NCBI GenBank assembly: GCA_905221605.1
Contig: CAJNDS010002810.1
Coordinates: 62,001 to 126,000, forward strand
Origin: Symbiodinium natans
Taxonomy: Eukaryota > Sar > Dinophyceae > Suessiales > Symbiodiniaceae
Length of the DNA: 64,000 nt
Direction of reading: 5' to 3'
This document shows, in pieces, positions 1 to 50,000 of the stretch. Numbering within the stretch: position 1 is the stretch's first letter; each line of letters starts with the position of its first letter. The translations under genes were made by a program, and so were the position numbers. The notes under the pieces are model-generated. The model worked only from the letters and a program-made list of their open reading frames with translations. It was not told where the DNA came from and did not search any database.

Positions 1-114
1 CAGAGCTGAATTAAGGGAAAATCTCCGGGCTGCAAAGGCCACAGCCGGCTTTGTAACGGGCTGTGTAGAGGACCTGTGCTCCCGAGAACTGCTAATTTTT
101 TTTTTAGAAATCCC
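1..114 (-). other. 3' flank of ACC copy 1, start of the 36.5-kb repeat unit
   Basis: Sequence after the copy-1 stop. It is nearly identical to 36,524-36,639 after the copy-2 stop, which sets the repeat register (1 = 36,524). It contains a T-run just beyond the stop on the plus strand (A-run in the transcript). No canonical AATAAA was seen, which is usual for dinoflagellates. Confidence 0.6.
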
Positions 115-35944
<35,830 letters not shown>

Positions 35945-36639
35945 GGCAGCAGCAGCGCAGGGCGACTAGAGAGCGTACAAGAGAATCTCGAAAAAAGGTT
36001 TGAGCCGCGAACAGGTGGCAACGCTTGCTGTGGTTGTAGTTTATGGGGCGCAGGGCGTAGAGGGCCTGTGGTCTCCGCAAGCGCTGCTTCGAAGCTGAGG
36101 GCTTTGAGGACCTCTCTTAAAGGATTGCAGGTTTCGGGTTTTCAGAGCTTCAAGCTTGACGAGGTCTGGGATTTTGGGTAGGTCAGGGCGGATGCGCTCA
36201 CACGCTGCGTCGAAGCAAGGTCATCCCGGCTCGTTTTGTCGGGCGAAGATGCGTGGGGGTGTTTGTGGAGACTCGCCAGCAAGCTCTCCAGGTAGGGAAG
36301 AATGTTAAGGAGAGCTTGCAACCGTACCGGCCTTCGGCGAGGTCCCGTGCTGCCCCAAAGGCAGCTGGAGCAAAATGGCAGAAGCAAAGTCCGGCGCCCT
36401 TTCACGCCGGTGCATCGAGTGCATCGAAGTACATCGAAAATCTTAGCCGGAGGGGAGGCTTTCGGAGGCCAAGGGCTAAGGGTGGTGTAGGTGTTCAAGG
36501 CCACCTGTGGACCTCCCTCCAGCCAGAGCTGAATTAAGGGAAAATCTCCGGGCTGCAAAGGCCACAGCCGGCTTTGTAACGGGCTGTATATGGAACCTGT
36601 GCTCCCGAGAACTGCTAATTTTTTTTTTTAAGAAATCCC
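35945..36639 (-). other. Intergenic spacer between the two ACC genes
   Basis: About 700 bp separate the copy-2 stop from the copy-1 start. The copy-2 end (36,524-36,639) repeats the window start. The rest is GC-rich with open frames on both strands but no recognisable domain. No TATA box or other promoter was found. A 5' UTR, trans-splice acceptor or small 5' exon of copy 1 could lie here. The nearest upstream AG acceptors are TCTCTAG in copy 1 and TATAG in copy 2, at aligned positions. Confidence 0.5.
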
Positions 36640-39600
36640 CTAAGCCTTGAGGCTCGAAAGGAGGCTTCCCTGCTCGCCCGACGGGAGCTGGCTGAAGAGC
36701 GCCTGGATCTGAGACTTCAGGTAGGAGGTCCGAAGGGCCTCCGCCCTCGCCTCCACGTTCTGGGCCTCCAGCCAGCTCACCATCTTCGTGTCCTCGCTTC
36801 GCACGCGGAACTCAGGCATCAAAGGGCAAGCTGAACCTTCTAGCCCCTCCGACAGAAAATGAGGCCTAAATCCCGCGACCCCTCAAGTATGGGAGTAGGT
36901 GGGTATACAAAGGAAACCCACACAGAAAGGGAACGAGGGTACTACCGCCATCCTAGCCCTCATACTTACATAGGTTGCTCTCCTGAACACTTTAGGGTGC
37001 AGGGCTTAGGGGTTAGTCACACAAATAGGATCCTCTTAAGCCCGGTATCCAAAGGGCAGACCCTTAGCGTAGGCCTTGAACCCCAGAGCCCCAACCCTGA
37101 AGACCTCCCCTACACCCCAACACCCCCAATACCCGAAACCCGTCGAGAACCCAGCCCTTGAAACGAACCTTAAGGCCCAGCGTCGCTGCTGTGGTCCACG
37201 CCGCTTTCGGCGGCCCACTTCTGGATAAGAGCCTCGGCGCCCTTGTGGGTCAGGCTCTCGTCCGCCTTCCTTGCGAAGCTGCGTTTTTGGGGGCTTCTTT
37301 GGGGGTTTTGGGGAGGTTTGGGGAGGTTTAGGGCCTTTGGGTCTTTGGGGTTTCTTCGGGTGGAGGGGTCTAGGAGTTTGCCTGGGGTGTAGGGCCTTAG
37401 GCCGTGAAGGGTGCAGTAGTGCGCCCAAGATGCTGCAGGCGCCTGATCATGTGGTCCTGCATCACCCTCCTCTTGACCTGGGCGGCTCTGTTTTCCCGGT
37501 CAACGTGAGCCTTCGCACGAAACTACGAATTTTCCCTAACTAAGGACGCAAAGGTTTGGGCAGGGTTTTAGGGTTAGCGATTACTACAAGGAACATCGTG
37601 TGCATCCTACTCCCCCCTTACCAGGGCCATTCATATCAGTTGGGGCTCGCTACACAAATTCCAACATTCCTACACTTATCATCCCCTCAAGCTGGTCCGG
37701 TTCTAAAGCTTCGAACTTCCCTAACCTAATCCCAAACTGCCCACTGCTCCCAAGCCCTAAACCTCTGAAAAACATAAACTTGAACTTGACAAGCCCTGAG
37801 CTCTACATCACCTGCAGCCCACGTCGCGCGCCAGAAGAAGTAGCGCCTGGAGTCCTTCCACGAGATGCTGTCGCGGATGACGTTCTTGGCCTTCACGCTC
37901 AAGCGGGATGTTCGTCAAAGCTTCGTGCTTGGAGTTGGGATCTGAATGTGGCTTGGGATTTTGAGGCTTCTTGGGCCTGGAGAAGCTTCTTAGGTCTTCT
38001 GCGATGAGTGAGGAAGCACTACGGATTTTGGCCTTCATTCGGCCCGCGCGGTCGTGCAGGTCGGCGAAGGTCGTTGCGACGGAGGTGTAGAGCGGAAGCA
38101 GCTGCTTCTCGCGCACCTTCTGCCGGAGGACTGGGACAAAAGACCCTGAATCCAAGTGTTTAGGCTTCAAGGGCAGGGAAGGGGGGGGGGAGGAGGGGAC
38201 TGTTCTAAAGTCGAATTCACCTCTGCGCACGTCTCTCAAAGTCTTGAAGTCCCAAGCGCCCCTAAACGCCCCACCAAAGGAGAAACTTGCAAAAAACCCG
38301 ACGAAACACCCACAAAAACACCGAAGTCACTCTGCGCCTTGATGTCCTTCTCCACCTCGGCCTTGGCCGCACCCTCACTCCTCAGAGGTGGGAGACTCAG
38401 GGTCCAAGGATTCAGGGGCTCGTATATGGGGGGCGTTCTGGTAAATCCCGACACCCCTGTAGGGTTGTCAATTGGGGTTTTAGGCCTTGTGGTTTACGGC
38501 AATTTGCAGTGTTTATATGGCTTACACAGTTTAGTTTAAGGACTCAAAGCCCCGTTATGTGACGTGTATGACGGGGCTTGGTCGGTGAGATGCTTCAGTG
38601 AAGTTTTGCCGTCTTCTGCGCCCGGGACGACACCCGGACGCAGTTCTGATCTTCAGGTAAACTTTTGAGAACTATTTTGGACGCACCGTCATGCGTTTGG
38701 CACTGCTGGTGGCGATAAACCAGTAAGTGAGAGTTTAGCAGCAGACTGTCTCGAGAAATTACCAGGCGGGGCGACCTGGGCGATCCAGGCGAAGTGGCTT
38801 TGTTGTGGCTTTAGCGTCACTGTATTTCACTCCTACAGGGACCCCTTGTCTGCTGCGCGGACCAAGCCTAGCTCAAGGCTGGAGGGTTTGGCCCCTTCTT
38901 TTTGTTTGCACTGATTGTGCAGGCTCTCGTGCTCGACTCCATGAGCCTCCTTTGGTCCAACCCGCACAGGTCGGCCTTCAAGGGCCTCGAGGCCGCGCTT
39001 GCAAAGCACGGTGCACCATACGGCCCCAGTATATTACAAGGGACTCCACGAACTTATGCTACGCTTTTGGTCAAGCCTGCCTGACTCGTGTTTCAGCTGT
39101 CGAATATATCTCACTAGCCCATGCTATGTACAATTGAAGAATGGGTGTAATTCCTCACTTTGACTTAAAATGTTGAATGCGGATGGTGTCCCATGGTGTC
39201 AAGAGCAAGATGCACAGATCGGCAAATAAAGCAAGCTGCAACTCTCAAACCGATCTGTCTGATTCTTGCAAGTAAGTTTACAGTTATTACCCTGCACTGG
39301 TAAAGGACTTCTCCGAACTAAGAACCGAAACCCCCCCCCCATAAAACAGAAGTTAAGCCTTGTACGGACATGCTTGTGGCCATGTGCTCCACGAGGGTGT
39401 CCTTGGCCTCCCGGCCGTGACGTCATCAATGTTCTCATGTGCGAATGCGTGTCGCATCAAGATTCGGAGTGGCATCAGGTCCACGTGAGCAGGCCACTGG
39501 GTGTGGTGTTGCGGATAAACAAATTTTTCAAACTACCTTCCTTCGGTAGTACGCTGGGGCTTGTGGTCAGTCTAAACCACGCTTCCCTGGACGTTGGCCA

Positions 39601-42600
39601 TTGTTGTTGGTAGCCTGTACCTCCGCCGCGCATTGCTGTTCTGGCCGACTGCTTACCATCCCCAACTTCATCTTAACTGGTACCTATGAAGGGCTTCCCC
39701 GTTACTTTCTCCCCCACCCCAAACAACCCCCCCCCCAAAAAAAAAAAAAATAATAATAACAAAAGAGAAAAACAAGGCCCTTAGCAGCGCTTCCAGGGCT
39801 CCCCGGCAGCTTGGCATCCAGCTCCTTGAGCCGGGCATCGATGCGGTGCATCGCCTTGCAGAGGTTTTCGGGGCAGCTGCAGGGCTTGCGGGGTTGAGAA
39901 GTCCGTTGTAACGTGTCATATTGGGGGCCAATTTCGAACGTTCAGCCCCCCAAATCCTCAAACCTAAACCCCCAATATCATCAGGACCCCCTAAAATCCG
40001 TAAGCCCCCAAAGCCGAAGCCAGCAGCCCCCTAAACCCCAAAACCCTGAACCCCGAAACCCGACTCCCAAATCCCCCCAAAACCCCAAAGCCCCAAACCC
40101 CGAAAGCCGCCTCCAGCTGCTGCGGGGCCCGGTACTTCACCTCCACGATGCCCGGCGGCTCCAGGATTCCGCCCCGGGCGTCCACGTCCGCGTACCTCGG
40201 CGGTTGGGCTTCTTCTTCTTGGGGAAGCGGGGGGGGGGCTGGTCTACCACACCCCTGAACCCTGAAAGCCTAAACAGCATAAAATGAAAATCTGCAACCC
40301 TCCCTAACCTTGAGGGTTATTGGGGGGACTGTGGAAGGGTTGAAGGTGCAGCAGCCCAAAGATACCTGGACTCCGAGGCGTTCTCTAAACTAAGGGATTT
40401 AGGGGTTTAGGGTTTTGAGGTCTAGGGTCGCGCGTAGGGCTTCAGGGAGGGGCTCTGCCTGAAATGGATTTGGGAGGATTTGCGGTGTCAGAAACGCTCT
40501 AACCCGAGACCGCGGGCGGGGGGGGGGGGCCGTACAAAAGAGCAAGCCTCCAAACCCAACAACCCCCACAAGTCTATATATGTACACCAATGTATCTAAA
40601 GTAAGAATAGCAATTACATGACTAGGAATTGCACAACTATTTCAAATATACAACTATACTACCCAAAAACCCGGAGAAGCGCCACAAGAAGGCAGTCACG
40701 ACCTTCGGCCTTCCGTGGAGGCCTCACTTCCCTTTTCATGGGAAGTTTAAGGCTTCAGGTGGTGTTTAGGCTTCTGGAACCCAGAGCCCTGACTCCGGGC
40801 CTCTGCTCGCAAATATTGCAAAGTCCTGCCCCCCCTCCTCGACGGCCCGAAGCCCCCTTTTGACGGCTGAGGCGCATCTCCATCTTGTCCGGGTTGATGG
40901 CGGGGTCGATGACCACCCAGGCTCCGCCGCGGAGCTCTCCGTGCCTTCGCAAATGAAGCTATCGATGCCCGTGTAGCGGTGACTGGGGGGAGTGGTAAAC
41001 GCAGCAACAGCAGCCGTAGGAGCAGCTCAGAGGGTTCTTGCATGTGCGCCAAGGTGCTTTGGGATGTAGATGAAGATGGGGTGCTCATAGTCCACCAGGG
41101 CATCCACGATCATGGCCCCGAACCTCAGTTTTCGAGACGACTCTAAATTTTAAACCCCCCACACCTAAACAACGAGAAAATGGAAACCAACACAAGACGA
41201 AACCCGAAACCGCGCCCGGAAGCTTCAAGATCTCGTTGTACATGTCGCGGGTGCCGCCGGAGAAGCCTCGCCAGTTGGCGAAGATGATCGCCTCAAAATG
41301 CACACCCTAGCTCAACCCCCGAAGCCCTAAACTCTAAACATCTTCACCGCGCTTCCGTAGCTGAGGAAGCCTACAAAAACTAAGGCTTGTTTGGAATAGT
41401 TCTATGCCCAGAAAGCAAAACCTGCACATATTCAGGACCACAGTTGAGCCCACTCTTTGCTACAGTCTTGATGCCCGCACCCTCACACAAAAGAACCTTA
41501 ATCCTATTGACGCCTGCTACCACAATTTCATACGTAGAGCAGTTGGGATCAAGGCTATCTATTCCTCAGGAGTCAAACACTGTTTGACATTGCTTGTCGC
41601 CCGCCAGAAGGACCCTCTGCACCACATAGTAGATTTCTGCCACCCCCTCAAGGACAGGATTCAGGTTCACGGTAGAATACCAGTGATGCAGTTCCTCTAC
41701 TGGATCGAAACCACCTCTCAAGGACATCCCTGCAGCAGAAAAAGAAAAACACACCCCAAGAATGCACTCTCATGCCCTCTGGTGGCCGGGAGGTTCTCGC
41801 CGCGGTTGAAGTCCTTCAATGCCTGCAGCGCGCAGCCCCCGTGAGCACAAAAAACCCTTGAACCCCTATGTAAACCCCTGAAACTAAACCCCATCAACCC
41901 CAACATCAACCACCCGAACTTCCCTAAACCCTAAACCCTAAACCCTAAACCCTAAACCCTAAACCCTAAACCCTAAAACCCCCACAGCTCCTAAAATCTC
42001 GGGGGTTCGCCTGGGCCGTCTTGAAGGCGCTGTCAGGGAACCAGACCTTGCCGCCGTTCATCTCCTTGACCTGAGTTCCGAGGTTTTTAGGCTCTAGGGC
42101 TTTAGGGTTTTAGGGTTTTAGGGTTTTAGGGCTTTAGGGTTTTAGGGTTTAGGGTTTAGGGTTTCGGGTTTTAGGGTTTAGGGTTTAGGGTTTAGGGTTT
42201 AGGGTTTCGGGTTTTAGGGTTTCGGGTTCAGGGTTGGATCCCAAGGGGACTCAGAGGATTCTACGCGCCTTCGGGGAAGAGGTGGTCCAGCAGTTTAGGC
42301 TTTTGGGGCTTTGAGGGTCCCCTCAGGGCATTGAGGGCTTTAAGTGCCTTAAGGGTTTAAGGGATGTAAGGGGTTTTAAGGGCTGCGAAGATGGTGAATT
42401 TTGCGGTGGTGGGTTCAGACGCTTAGGATTCAAAGGGCTGTGAGGTTGACCCTGCATCCCTAACTACCCAAAACAAACCTAAAAGCCCCAAAACATCCAA
42501 AAAACCCTAAATCACCCCTTAAAACACCAGAAAACCCTAAATAGCCCCACAACACCCTAGATAACCCCAAGAAGCTCCAAACTCAACGTCCTGAGCCCTC

Positions 42601-43032
42601 CCACCTCGCAGCTGTCCGGATTGGAAGGGTCGGCCGGCACCAGCCGCTCCACACTCCTCAGCTGCTGTTCCAGGTTTGGGGGGGTTGAGCTTCGGGTTTT
42701 TGGGTGTGGGGTATTACTTCAGGTTCTGGGGTTTTGGATGGTTTTGGGGCTCGGAAAAAGAGGAAACCTGTTTCCCCCATGCGAGGTCAACTTTTCTTAG
42801 GGCTTCTCTGGAAATGGTTCTTTTCAGAGCTGAGTGATTGACCAACTTGGAACTGGCACGGGGAAATCCTGCTTTCTCAACCCCTAAAGCCCGAAAAGCC
42901 GAGAAGCCTAAACCCCAACCCCCAAAAACGCCCTAAAACCCACAAACCAAAAAATAAAGAAACTAAGCCCCAAAACAACCTGAATCTTCTCCACGCCACC
43001 CCTCCAAAAAAAGGAAGAATGACAATAATATA

Positions 43033-43066
<34 letters not shown>

Positions 43067-44072
43067 CATATACATATATATATATATACACTAATATCAA
43101 TATTAATATAAATACAAATTAATGCAATATTCACATGAATACATTATTATTAATAATAATAATGAAGACGGCCGAGGCTCCGGGTCTCCACGGCAATCAC
43201 GCCCATGGGCCTCGGGGTGGGCTCCCTCTGACGTGCCTTTTGGGGTTCGGCCTCCGAACCTTACACGCCAACACCCGAAGAACCCCTCCTCCCAAGAAAA
43301 AGAGAAGAAGGTTCATAGTGGTAATGATAAGAGCAACAACAACAAAAAAAAGAAAGCCTGAGCCCCCCCTGAAATCCCCCCCCCAAACCCTAAGTCGCCT
43401 CTGAATCCCCTGCGTCCCCTGAAAGCCCCCCTGTGAATCTTCCCATCTGGGACGGATGCACACTGCATCCCAGCCGCATCCCCCCAAGCCGAGCACGGCC
43501 GACGATGACGGTCCTTCCCCAGCCCTCCAGGTACTCGGTCCAGGAGCCTGTTTTGGGGCGGGTGAATGGTTTCAAGAGGAGTGTATGGGGTTTAGGGTTT
43601 AGGGTTTGGGAGGTATAGGGTTTATAGGCTTTCAAAAGAGGAAGTTGAGAGCTCGGGATTCGGGTCCCTCAAACGCCAAGCTAGGATTACAGTTTAGGAT
43701 CCTCACCCCCCAAGCCCCAGAACCTTTCAACCCTAAACTCTTTAACCCCCGAAACCCCCGAAACCCCTAAATGCACGCGCGGAGGGCCAGCATCGAAGAA
43801 GCCGCGCTTTCGGTTTCCCTCGTGGTCGATGACGCCACGGAGGAAGTCACGTGGGTCGTACGGAAGCCTCTGAGGGCTTGGTGTAGTCTACAGTTAGGCT
43901 CATTTGGGGGCTTGAAGGGCGTGGGGCTTAGCCTTGAAGAACAATCCCCATTGTCAAAACAACAACAACAACTCTAGTCCCTCCCAAGAAGCAGTGTGGG
44001 CTCGAACTCCACATCGCGGTCCCAGGGGTCTGCGCCAGCCGGCTGGCAGACAGGCGGCAGGCAGGACACGTC
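36640..44072 (-). CDS. ACC1: ACC copy 2, exons 63-80: C-terminal half of carboxyltransferase
   Basis: Exons 43993-44072, 43788-43867, 43475-43547, 43181-43210, 42605-42656, 42011-42070, 41787-41822, 41224-41291, 41058-41123, 40876-40944, 40111-40195, 39802-39854, 38338-38380, 38033-38116, 37828-37890, 37434-37477, 37185-37269, 36640-36792. All landmark motifs match copy 1. The exon 67 donor is GT here and GC in copy 1. The exon 69-70 intron contains a LINE fragment; the exon 74-75 intron (1.42 kb) holds unidentified DNA. Confidence 0.88.
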
Positions 44073-47000
44073 CTCGGAGGTGGGTTTTGTGGGGTTCAGG
44101 GTTTGGGGTTCAGGGTTTGGGGCTTAGGTCGTGGTAGGAATTGAGGGGCTTGCGGTTTAGAGCATTGACTCTTTTTGACAGTCCTTGGGCACGTAAGACA
44201 GCCAGTCCAAGATGGCGGACATGCCCTCCTGGTCATCCCTGACCACCTGAATCAACCAAGCATCTACGGAATCTAGGATTTGCAACCAAAGGGGGCTGCA
44301 GAAGCGAACCCAGCTCTCGCCTGGTGGGTGACGCCGTTGGGCACCATGATCTGCGGGCCACCCAGCTGATCCTGGGAGGAGTAGACGTTCTTGCCCAGGA
44401 GCTTGTTCAATGCAGAGTAGCCTCTGCTCCACAAGAAGCCAAAAGGCAACAAAGCCCCTATGGACCCCTAAAGCCCTGAACCCCTTGTAACACCCCCAGC
44501 AGAGGTGCCCGTGAGGATCATCGGGCTGCTGACCATCTGAATGTTCCGCTGTCCCAGGCGGTTCAAGTACGCGCCGATGCCGACGGAGCGGCCGGTGATG
44601 TAGGAAAGGGTGAAGGTCTCCTCTCACAGGAGGGCTTTAGGGGGCTTGGGGTGTTTAGGGTTTGAGGTGTAAGGTTTTGGGCGTTTAGGGGCGTGTTTAG
44701 GATGCTGAAGGACCCCCTCCTGGTATGCCCGGCTTGTCTCGCCGGCGATCAGGCCGCTGCCCTTGAGGTTCCTGGGTTGTTTACGGGTTGGGGCTTTGGG
44801 TTTAGAGGGTTTAGGGCTTGGGCGACAATATCAAAGAAGCACACAACTGTGCGCTAAGTACATTCTACGCAATTGCATCCAACACCCGACAACCCTGCGT
44901 TTTCCCCAACTGCAACCCCAAGTTTCTCAACGCCGATGCCGCCCTCCGTGCTCTTCAGGCCCTCGCCGATGATGGCGTCCAAGATGTAGCGATCCTCGAA
45001 CTTGGCGGTTGGGGGCTTTGGGGCTATAGGGCTTAGGGTTTTGCGGTGGGGGGGACGGAGGGGTTGCATCGGTTAGGTTTGAGGGCAGCTGCTGTTGGTG
45101 TTGAGGGTTTAGGGTTGCAACTTCTTTGCCAATCTGACAGCCGCACTTTGGGCGCAACTTGTGACATCCTGGCAGAAACCGGTCCTGTCCGTCGTGGGAG
45201 ACCTTTCGCGCCTGGACAAGGGGCTCAACACAGGATTGGGCAAGACACCAACAAAAATAGTCCCCCAACACACTGGTACGCTGAGTACACCTACAAGGCC
45301 GCGCCCGCATTTTTGGGAGAAGGTTTGGTTATCGGGAGAGGGGGGGGAAGGGTGGAGACTGAAGCGTCACCTTGGCTAGGAGGCAAATCCCCTAGCCTCC
45401 ACGGTGCCAGCAGGGAGACTCTCGTAGTCCTCCTTGGTCAGGTAGAGGTACTCGAAGCCCTTGCCGCAATCCTTCTCGTCCCACCACTGGATCTTGTACA
45501 AGGGCTTCAGCTCCTCGGAGGGCGCCCAGCCAGTGGGGTTTACGGGTTGATGCGGAATGTGAGAGTCTGCAAGCCCAGAACTCAAACCCTAAACCCCCGA
45601 ACTGTTTCGAAGCTCTAAAGCCAAGACCAGGCCCAAGACAGGCTGAATCAGCCAACACCCACAGCCCCAAGCCCTCCCAAAGCGGAGCTCCTCCACCAGA
45701 CCCACTCGTGCACCGCTGTTGCAGGACACGTAGACCCGGGGCAGGCCCTGCTTCCTTCAGGTGTAAGGCTTCATGGTTTCTACTTCCTCGAGGCTCACAA
45801 AGGCTGAGCTACGGGGTTCTTAGATCTGGGTCCCAAAGAACACCTAGGCATAAACGCATAGGGGTACCCTGTTTCGTTAATCGGGATCCCACAAAGGCAC
45901 CAACACGAATGGGGGTGAGAGCGCAGTCAAGGAATTGCCCCAACACCCCAGTCCTCGCAAGCTCGGAGGCCTTCTGGAAGAACTGGTCCTCGCGCACGCC
46001 GAACGATCCTGCCTGGTAGGTGACCTTGGGCGGTTTTGGTCGAGATTCAGGGTTCGGGGTCTACGGGTTCTCAGGGTTGACGAGGGGTGGCTGGGCAATC
46101 ATGTCCTTGGCTTATAAAGCTTTTGGGTGCAGAGGGGCTGATTCGTCTGAATCCTACACGCTTATATCCCATGCCCACACCCACCCCAAAAGGTTCTCTC
46201 CACAAAGCCCACATCCCAACTACTCCCAAGCCACGTCGTTGGCGATGAGGACGACAACGCGGCCCTCGGGGTACTCCGGTGTCTTCCTTTTTGGATGAGA
46301 GAACTTGCTGCGGTGACCAAACAGCGTAGGGACTTAAAGGGATTAAAAGGTGAGTTGCCGCCCTCCTCCCACAAACATTAAGGCCCAGGGTCATGGTCAG
46401 CTTCCAGGCCAGCATGCCCACGTCGTTGGAGCCCTCCGGCCGCTCCGTCTCCACCAGCTCCTTTAGAGAGCAGCGGGCTAGAGCCTAAGGGGGGTTGAAG
46501 TCTTTGGCCTTCGGCCCCAAAACCCCGACAAGACTCGCAAAATCGAATTCCCGGAAAGCCCCCAACCCAGGGCTCCATCTTGGACCAGTCCATGACCAGC
46601 TCCACGGCGTTCAGCAGCTCCTCGGGCTTCTTGTCGGGTTTAGAGAGCTTAGGGCTTCGCGGCCTTTATGGGGGCTAAGGGATCCTTCCATGTGGGGGCT
46701 GCGGCTTTGGAGTTGGGAGTCTCGGGCTTCATAGGTTTCGGGTGTAGGGAGGCTTGTTGGGACGCATCAGGCCTGTCGAGCGTTTAGGCGTCTCCCAAAA
46801 CAACCCCCTGGCCCTAGGCCCCCCTAAGGCGCTCCTTCGGCATGCTCTCCGGCACCTGGGAAGGCGCGGAGACCACGCCCCGGCGTGGCGAGGGGCTGCG
46901 CCTGTTCGCGTTTGGGGTCTGGGGCTTCGGGGCGCAGGCTTTAGGGATCAACAACTTAGGGCGTTTAGATGGTTTTGGATGGTTTTAGGACTATATTTTT

Positions 47001-50000
47001 TCGGTGCCTGCGGGCGCCCCGGCTCTCGCCGCGTGCTTCCTTGCTGCCGGTGCTGGGGTTGCCCGTGAAGGCGATCCACCTGCTGTTTTCTGGTCTTTTG
47101 GTGGAGGAGTGGGGTGGGGTTTAGAGCATCTTAAAGAGAATAGGGCTCAGGGGTTCAAGGACGGTCTTGGGGAGGTGATTTTCCCAGGGCTTGGTAGGTC
47201 TTTCGGGTGCAGACCTTGGTTTGCGGGGGGAGGGTGCCAAAGACTCAGCGAGTTTTGGTGTTAGGGTTTCAGGGAAGGTCCTTTCCCCCAAGCCCGCTTC
47301 ATGGTCAGAGCCAGCTGGAGTATTCCCGGGAGGTCGTAGGCGTAGGTGGAGCCCGCACGGCGAGCGGCCACACGCTTGGCCTGCTGGGGGTTTCAGGGCC
47401 TTGAGGGCTGGACTTGGAGGTTTTAGCTTGGGAGTTAGGGTTTTGGGGGGGAATGCTAGGGATCATAGCTAGAGCTTAACGTGACCGTGTTCATTATCCT
47501 ACTGACAACTACCCTGTGAAGCTTCAAAAGGGAGGCCGTAACCTGACCCTAGTGCCAGCCGAACATGCAACAAAACCAAAAACCCCTAGCTACCAAAAAC
47601 ACACAACCCACAAAACCCGTATATTGTCAAGAAGCAAAAGGAACGCTATTCCCCCAAAACCTAAGTAAACCCTAACCTCCAAACCCCCGACAAGCCCGCA
47701 AAGCCCACCAAACCTGGCAAACCTGCACCCTGAGAATGGTCCCCCTTATACTATCCTTATATACTAACAGCCCTTCATAGGGACTAGAGTACCCCCCCAT
47801 TCGAATCCCCATGAAGGACTGCTATAGCAGAACCTACACCCCTTGACCTCCCCCGCGCCTGGTAGCGACTCAGGGCCGCCTGGTCTGTGACGTGCGGGTG
47901 GTCCAGGGACTTCCTGGTCTTGGAAACTTTTTGGGCTCTTTGTTGGGGGTTTTGCTCTTTCTTGGGGTGGGGAAGCCGGAGGCCACAACTTAACAGCAAC
48001 CCAGCTTCAAGGGGGCGGCGCCCTCCTTGGCGGCCTCCCAGCGGAGTGGGAAGCCGGTGACCTTGCACGGGGCGCGGGTTCGGGTTGGGGGCTTAGGGCT
48101 TGAAGCCTCAGCCCCATGTGGAAAAGAGGGCTCGAAGCCCCAAAAAAGCCTCAACCCAACTCCTAAACCTAAACCACCTAAATCACCCTGAACCTCCTGA
48201 ACTCCCCAAACTCCCTGACTTCCTACACCCCCTCCTAATCAAGCGGCGGGGTCGGGGAACTCCCGCAGCATCTTGGGCTTCAGGAAGCCGCCGTTCAGGG
48301 AGGACAGGGAGAGGCGCAGGGTCTCGAAAGCTCCCCCGACGCGCCGGTGCACCTTCACCTGGGCTTGCACGGGGGTTGTAGGGGGTTGAGGTCTGGGGGT
48401 GTTGTTGGGTTGAGGGCTGTTTAGGGCATATGACTCCATGCACCCTTGCACGGCGTGCAACTTTGCCTACCGTTCACGCCGTATTCATGAACCTTACGAC
48501 GGACAACCCCAACCCGCACCTCGATCTCGTCGATGCAGAGCTTGATGACCTCAGAACCTCGATGGCCGACGTGGCTGCTGATCGTGTCGGTGAAGCGCTG
48601 CTCCTCGGCCACTTGAGGACACAAAAGCTTAGAACTTAAGCTCTAAACCCTAACCCTAAACAGTAGGGCTGAAACCCTAAGACCCTAAAACCCCAAACCC
48701 TAAACCCGAAACGCTACTTTAGGTTTTGGGGTTTAAGTGTTTTGGGTTTTGGGGTTTTTGGGAGGTTTGGGGGGGTTTGGGGGGTTTTTGGGTGTTTAAG
48801 GCTTAAGGGATTCAGGGTTGTCAAAGTTTTGGGATCCCAGGCGCCAACTCGTTCAGGTCCATGTCCAGCTCCCCGACGAAGTGCACGAAGATTCGGCTGG
48901 TCACCGAGTGGCCGAGCTTGGCAACACCTGAGCTTTGGGCTTTGGTTCGGATTTGGTTGGGATTTTTCTGGCTTAATTTGGGGCTCTACGGGTTTTATGG
49001 GTTCTTAGTAGGGGACTTGGGGTTGGGGGTTTTAGGGAGAAGCGGGACATGAACATAGACGATTGGGACCCCAGCGCAAGCGTGGAAGTCCTAAACGATA
49101 TTGTGGGTTTTAGGGTTTGGGGTTTGGGCTTGAGACCCTTCGCGCATGCATCTGGGACACGCGGGTCCAGCATGGCATGCTCCACCTCCTCCAGTGCGAG
49201 GTCCAGGCTGTCCGTGAGGCTCTGGCCGAAGGACTCCTTGTTCACCCCGGACAGGTAGAGCGCCCGCATCAGGAGCTCCGACGTGGCAGCCTTGCCACTC
49301 ATCCTTAGAAGCGCTCCGATCAAACCCGGCTTCCGAACCCCAAACCTACTCCTTTTGGAGGCTCTTACTCTAAGACTCCTATAGTACAAGGCTTTAAGAA
49401 AGACTTCCCGAATACCTCCCTAACACACCCCCCAAAAACACCCCCTGTATTCTCAACAGCACGCGAGGCGTCAGCGGCGTGGCGAGGTAGATGTGGGAGG
49501 TGGGGCGCACCTCCTTGTGGATGCGCTGCAGGGTGTAGAGGCGCTGGAGCATCTTCAGCTCGAGCAGGCCTCCGCCGGGAGCTTGGGGGAGGGGGGGGGG
49601 GGATTTACAAGGGCCTCGTAAGGTCTTCGGAGGCTTTTGGGGATTTTCAGGGTTTGAGGATTTGGGTTGTTTGGGGTTTTAGGGCTTTAGGAGAGTAGAA
49701 GGCTGCAGGCCTGTGAAGGAAGGCCAGAGGTCGCGGCCCATCTCGTTCTCCGACCACTCCTCCCAGACCATGGGACCGGACTCTAAACCCCTGAAAACCC
49801 TGAAGAACCTAAACCCTGAAAGCCTAAACCCTGACCCCCTACATCCCCTAAATCCCCTAAATCCCCGCAAATCTCACAAACCCTAAACCCAACGGCCTCA
49901 GTGGTGGGGTCGAGGCTGAACTTCACGAAGCGCGGGTGGCGTGGAGGCTGGGGCAGCGCCACGCAAATCCTTGAGTGTGGCGCTTAGAGTGTTTTAGCTT

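Noticed and set aside
36362-36386. Sequence resembling the complement of the dinoflagellate spliced leader (GGAGCAAAATGGCAGAAG)
   Set aside because: Several mismatches and gaps are needed, and the leader is added in trans, so it is not expected at the gene itself. Treated as chance.
36142-36558. 138-codon minus-strand open frame spanning the ACC intergenic spacer
   Set aside because: It begins in the 3' flank of copy 2, has no recognisable domain, and GC-rich DNA gives such frames by chance. It could still hide a 5' exon, noted under the spacer.
38805-39137. 110-codon plus-strand open frame in a copy-2 intron
   Set aside because: No family resemblance and no support from copy 1; left as unidentified inserted DNA.
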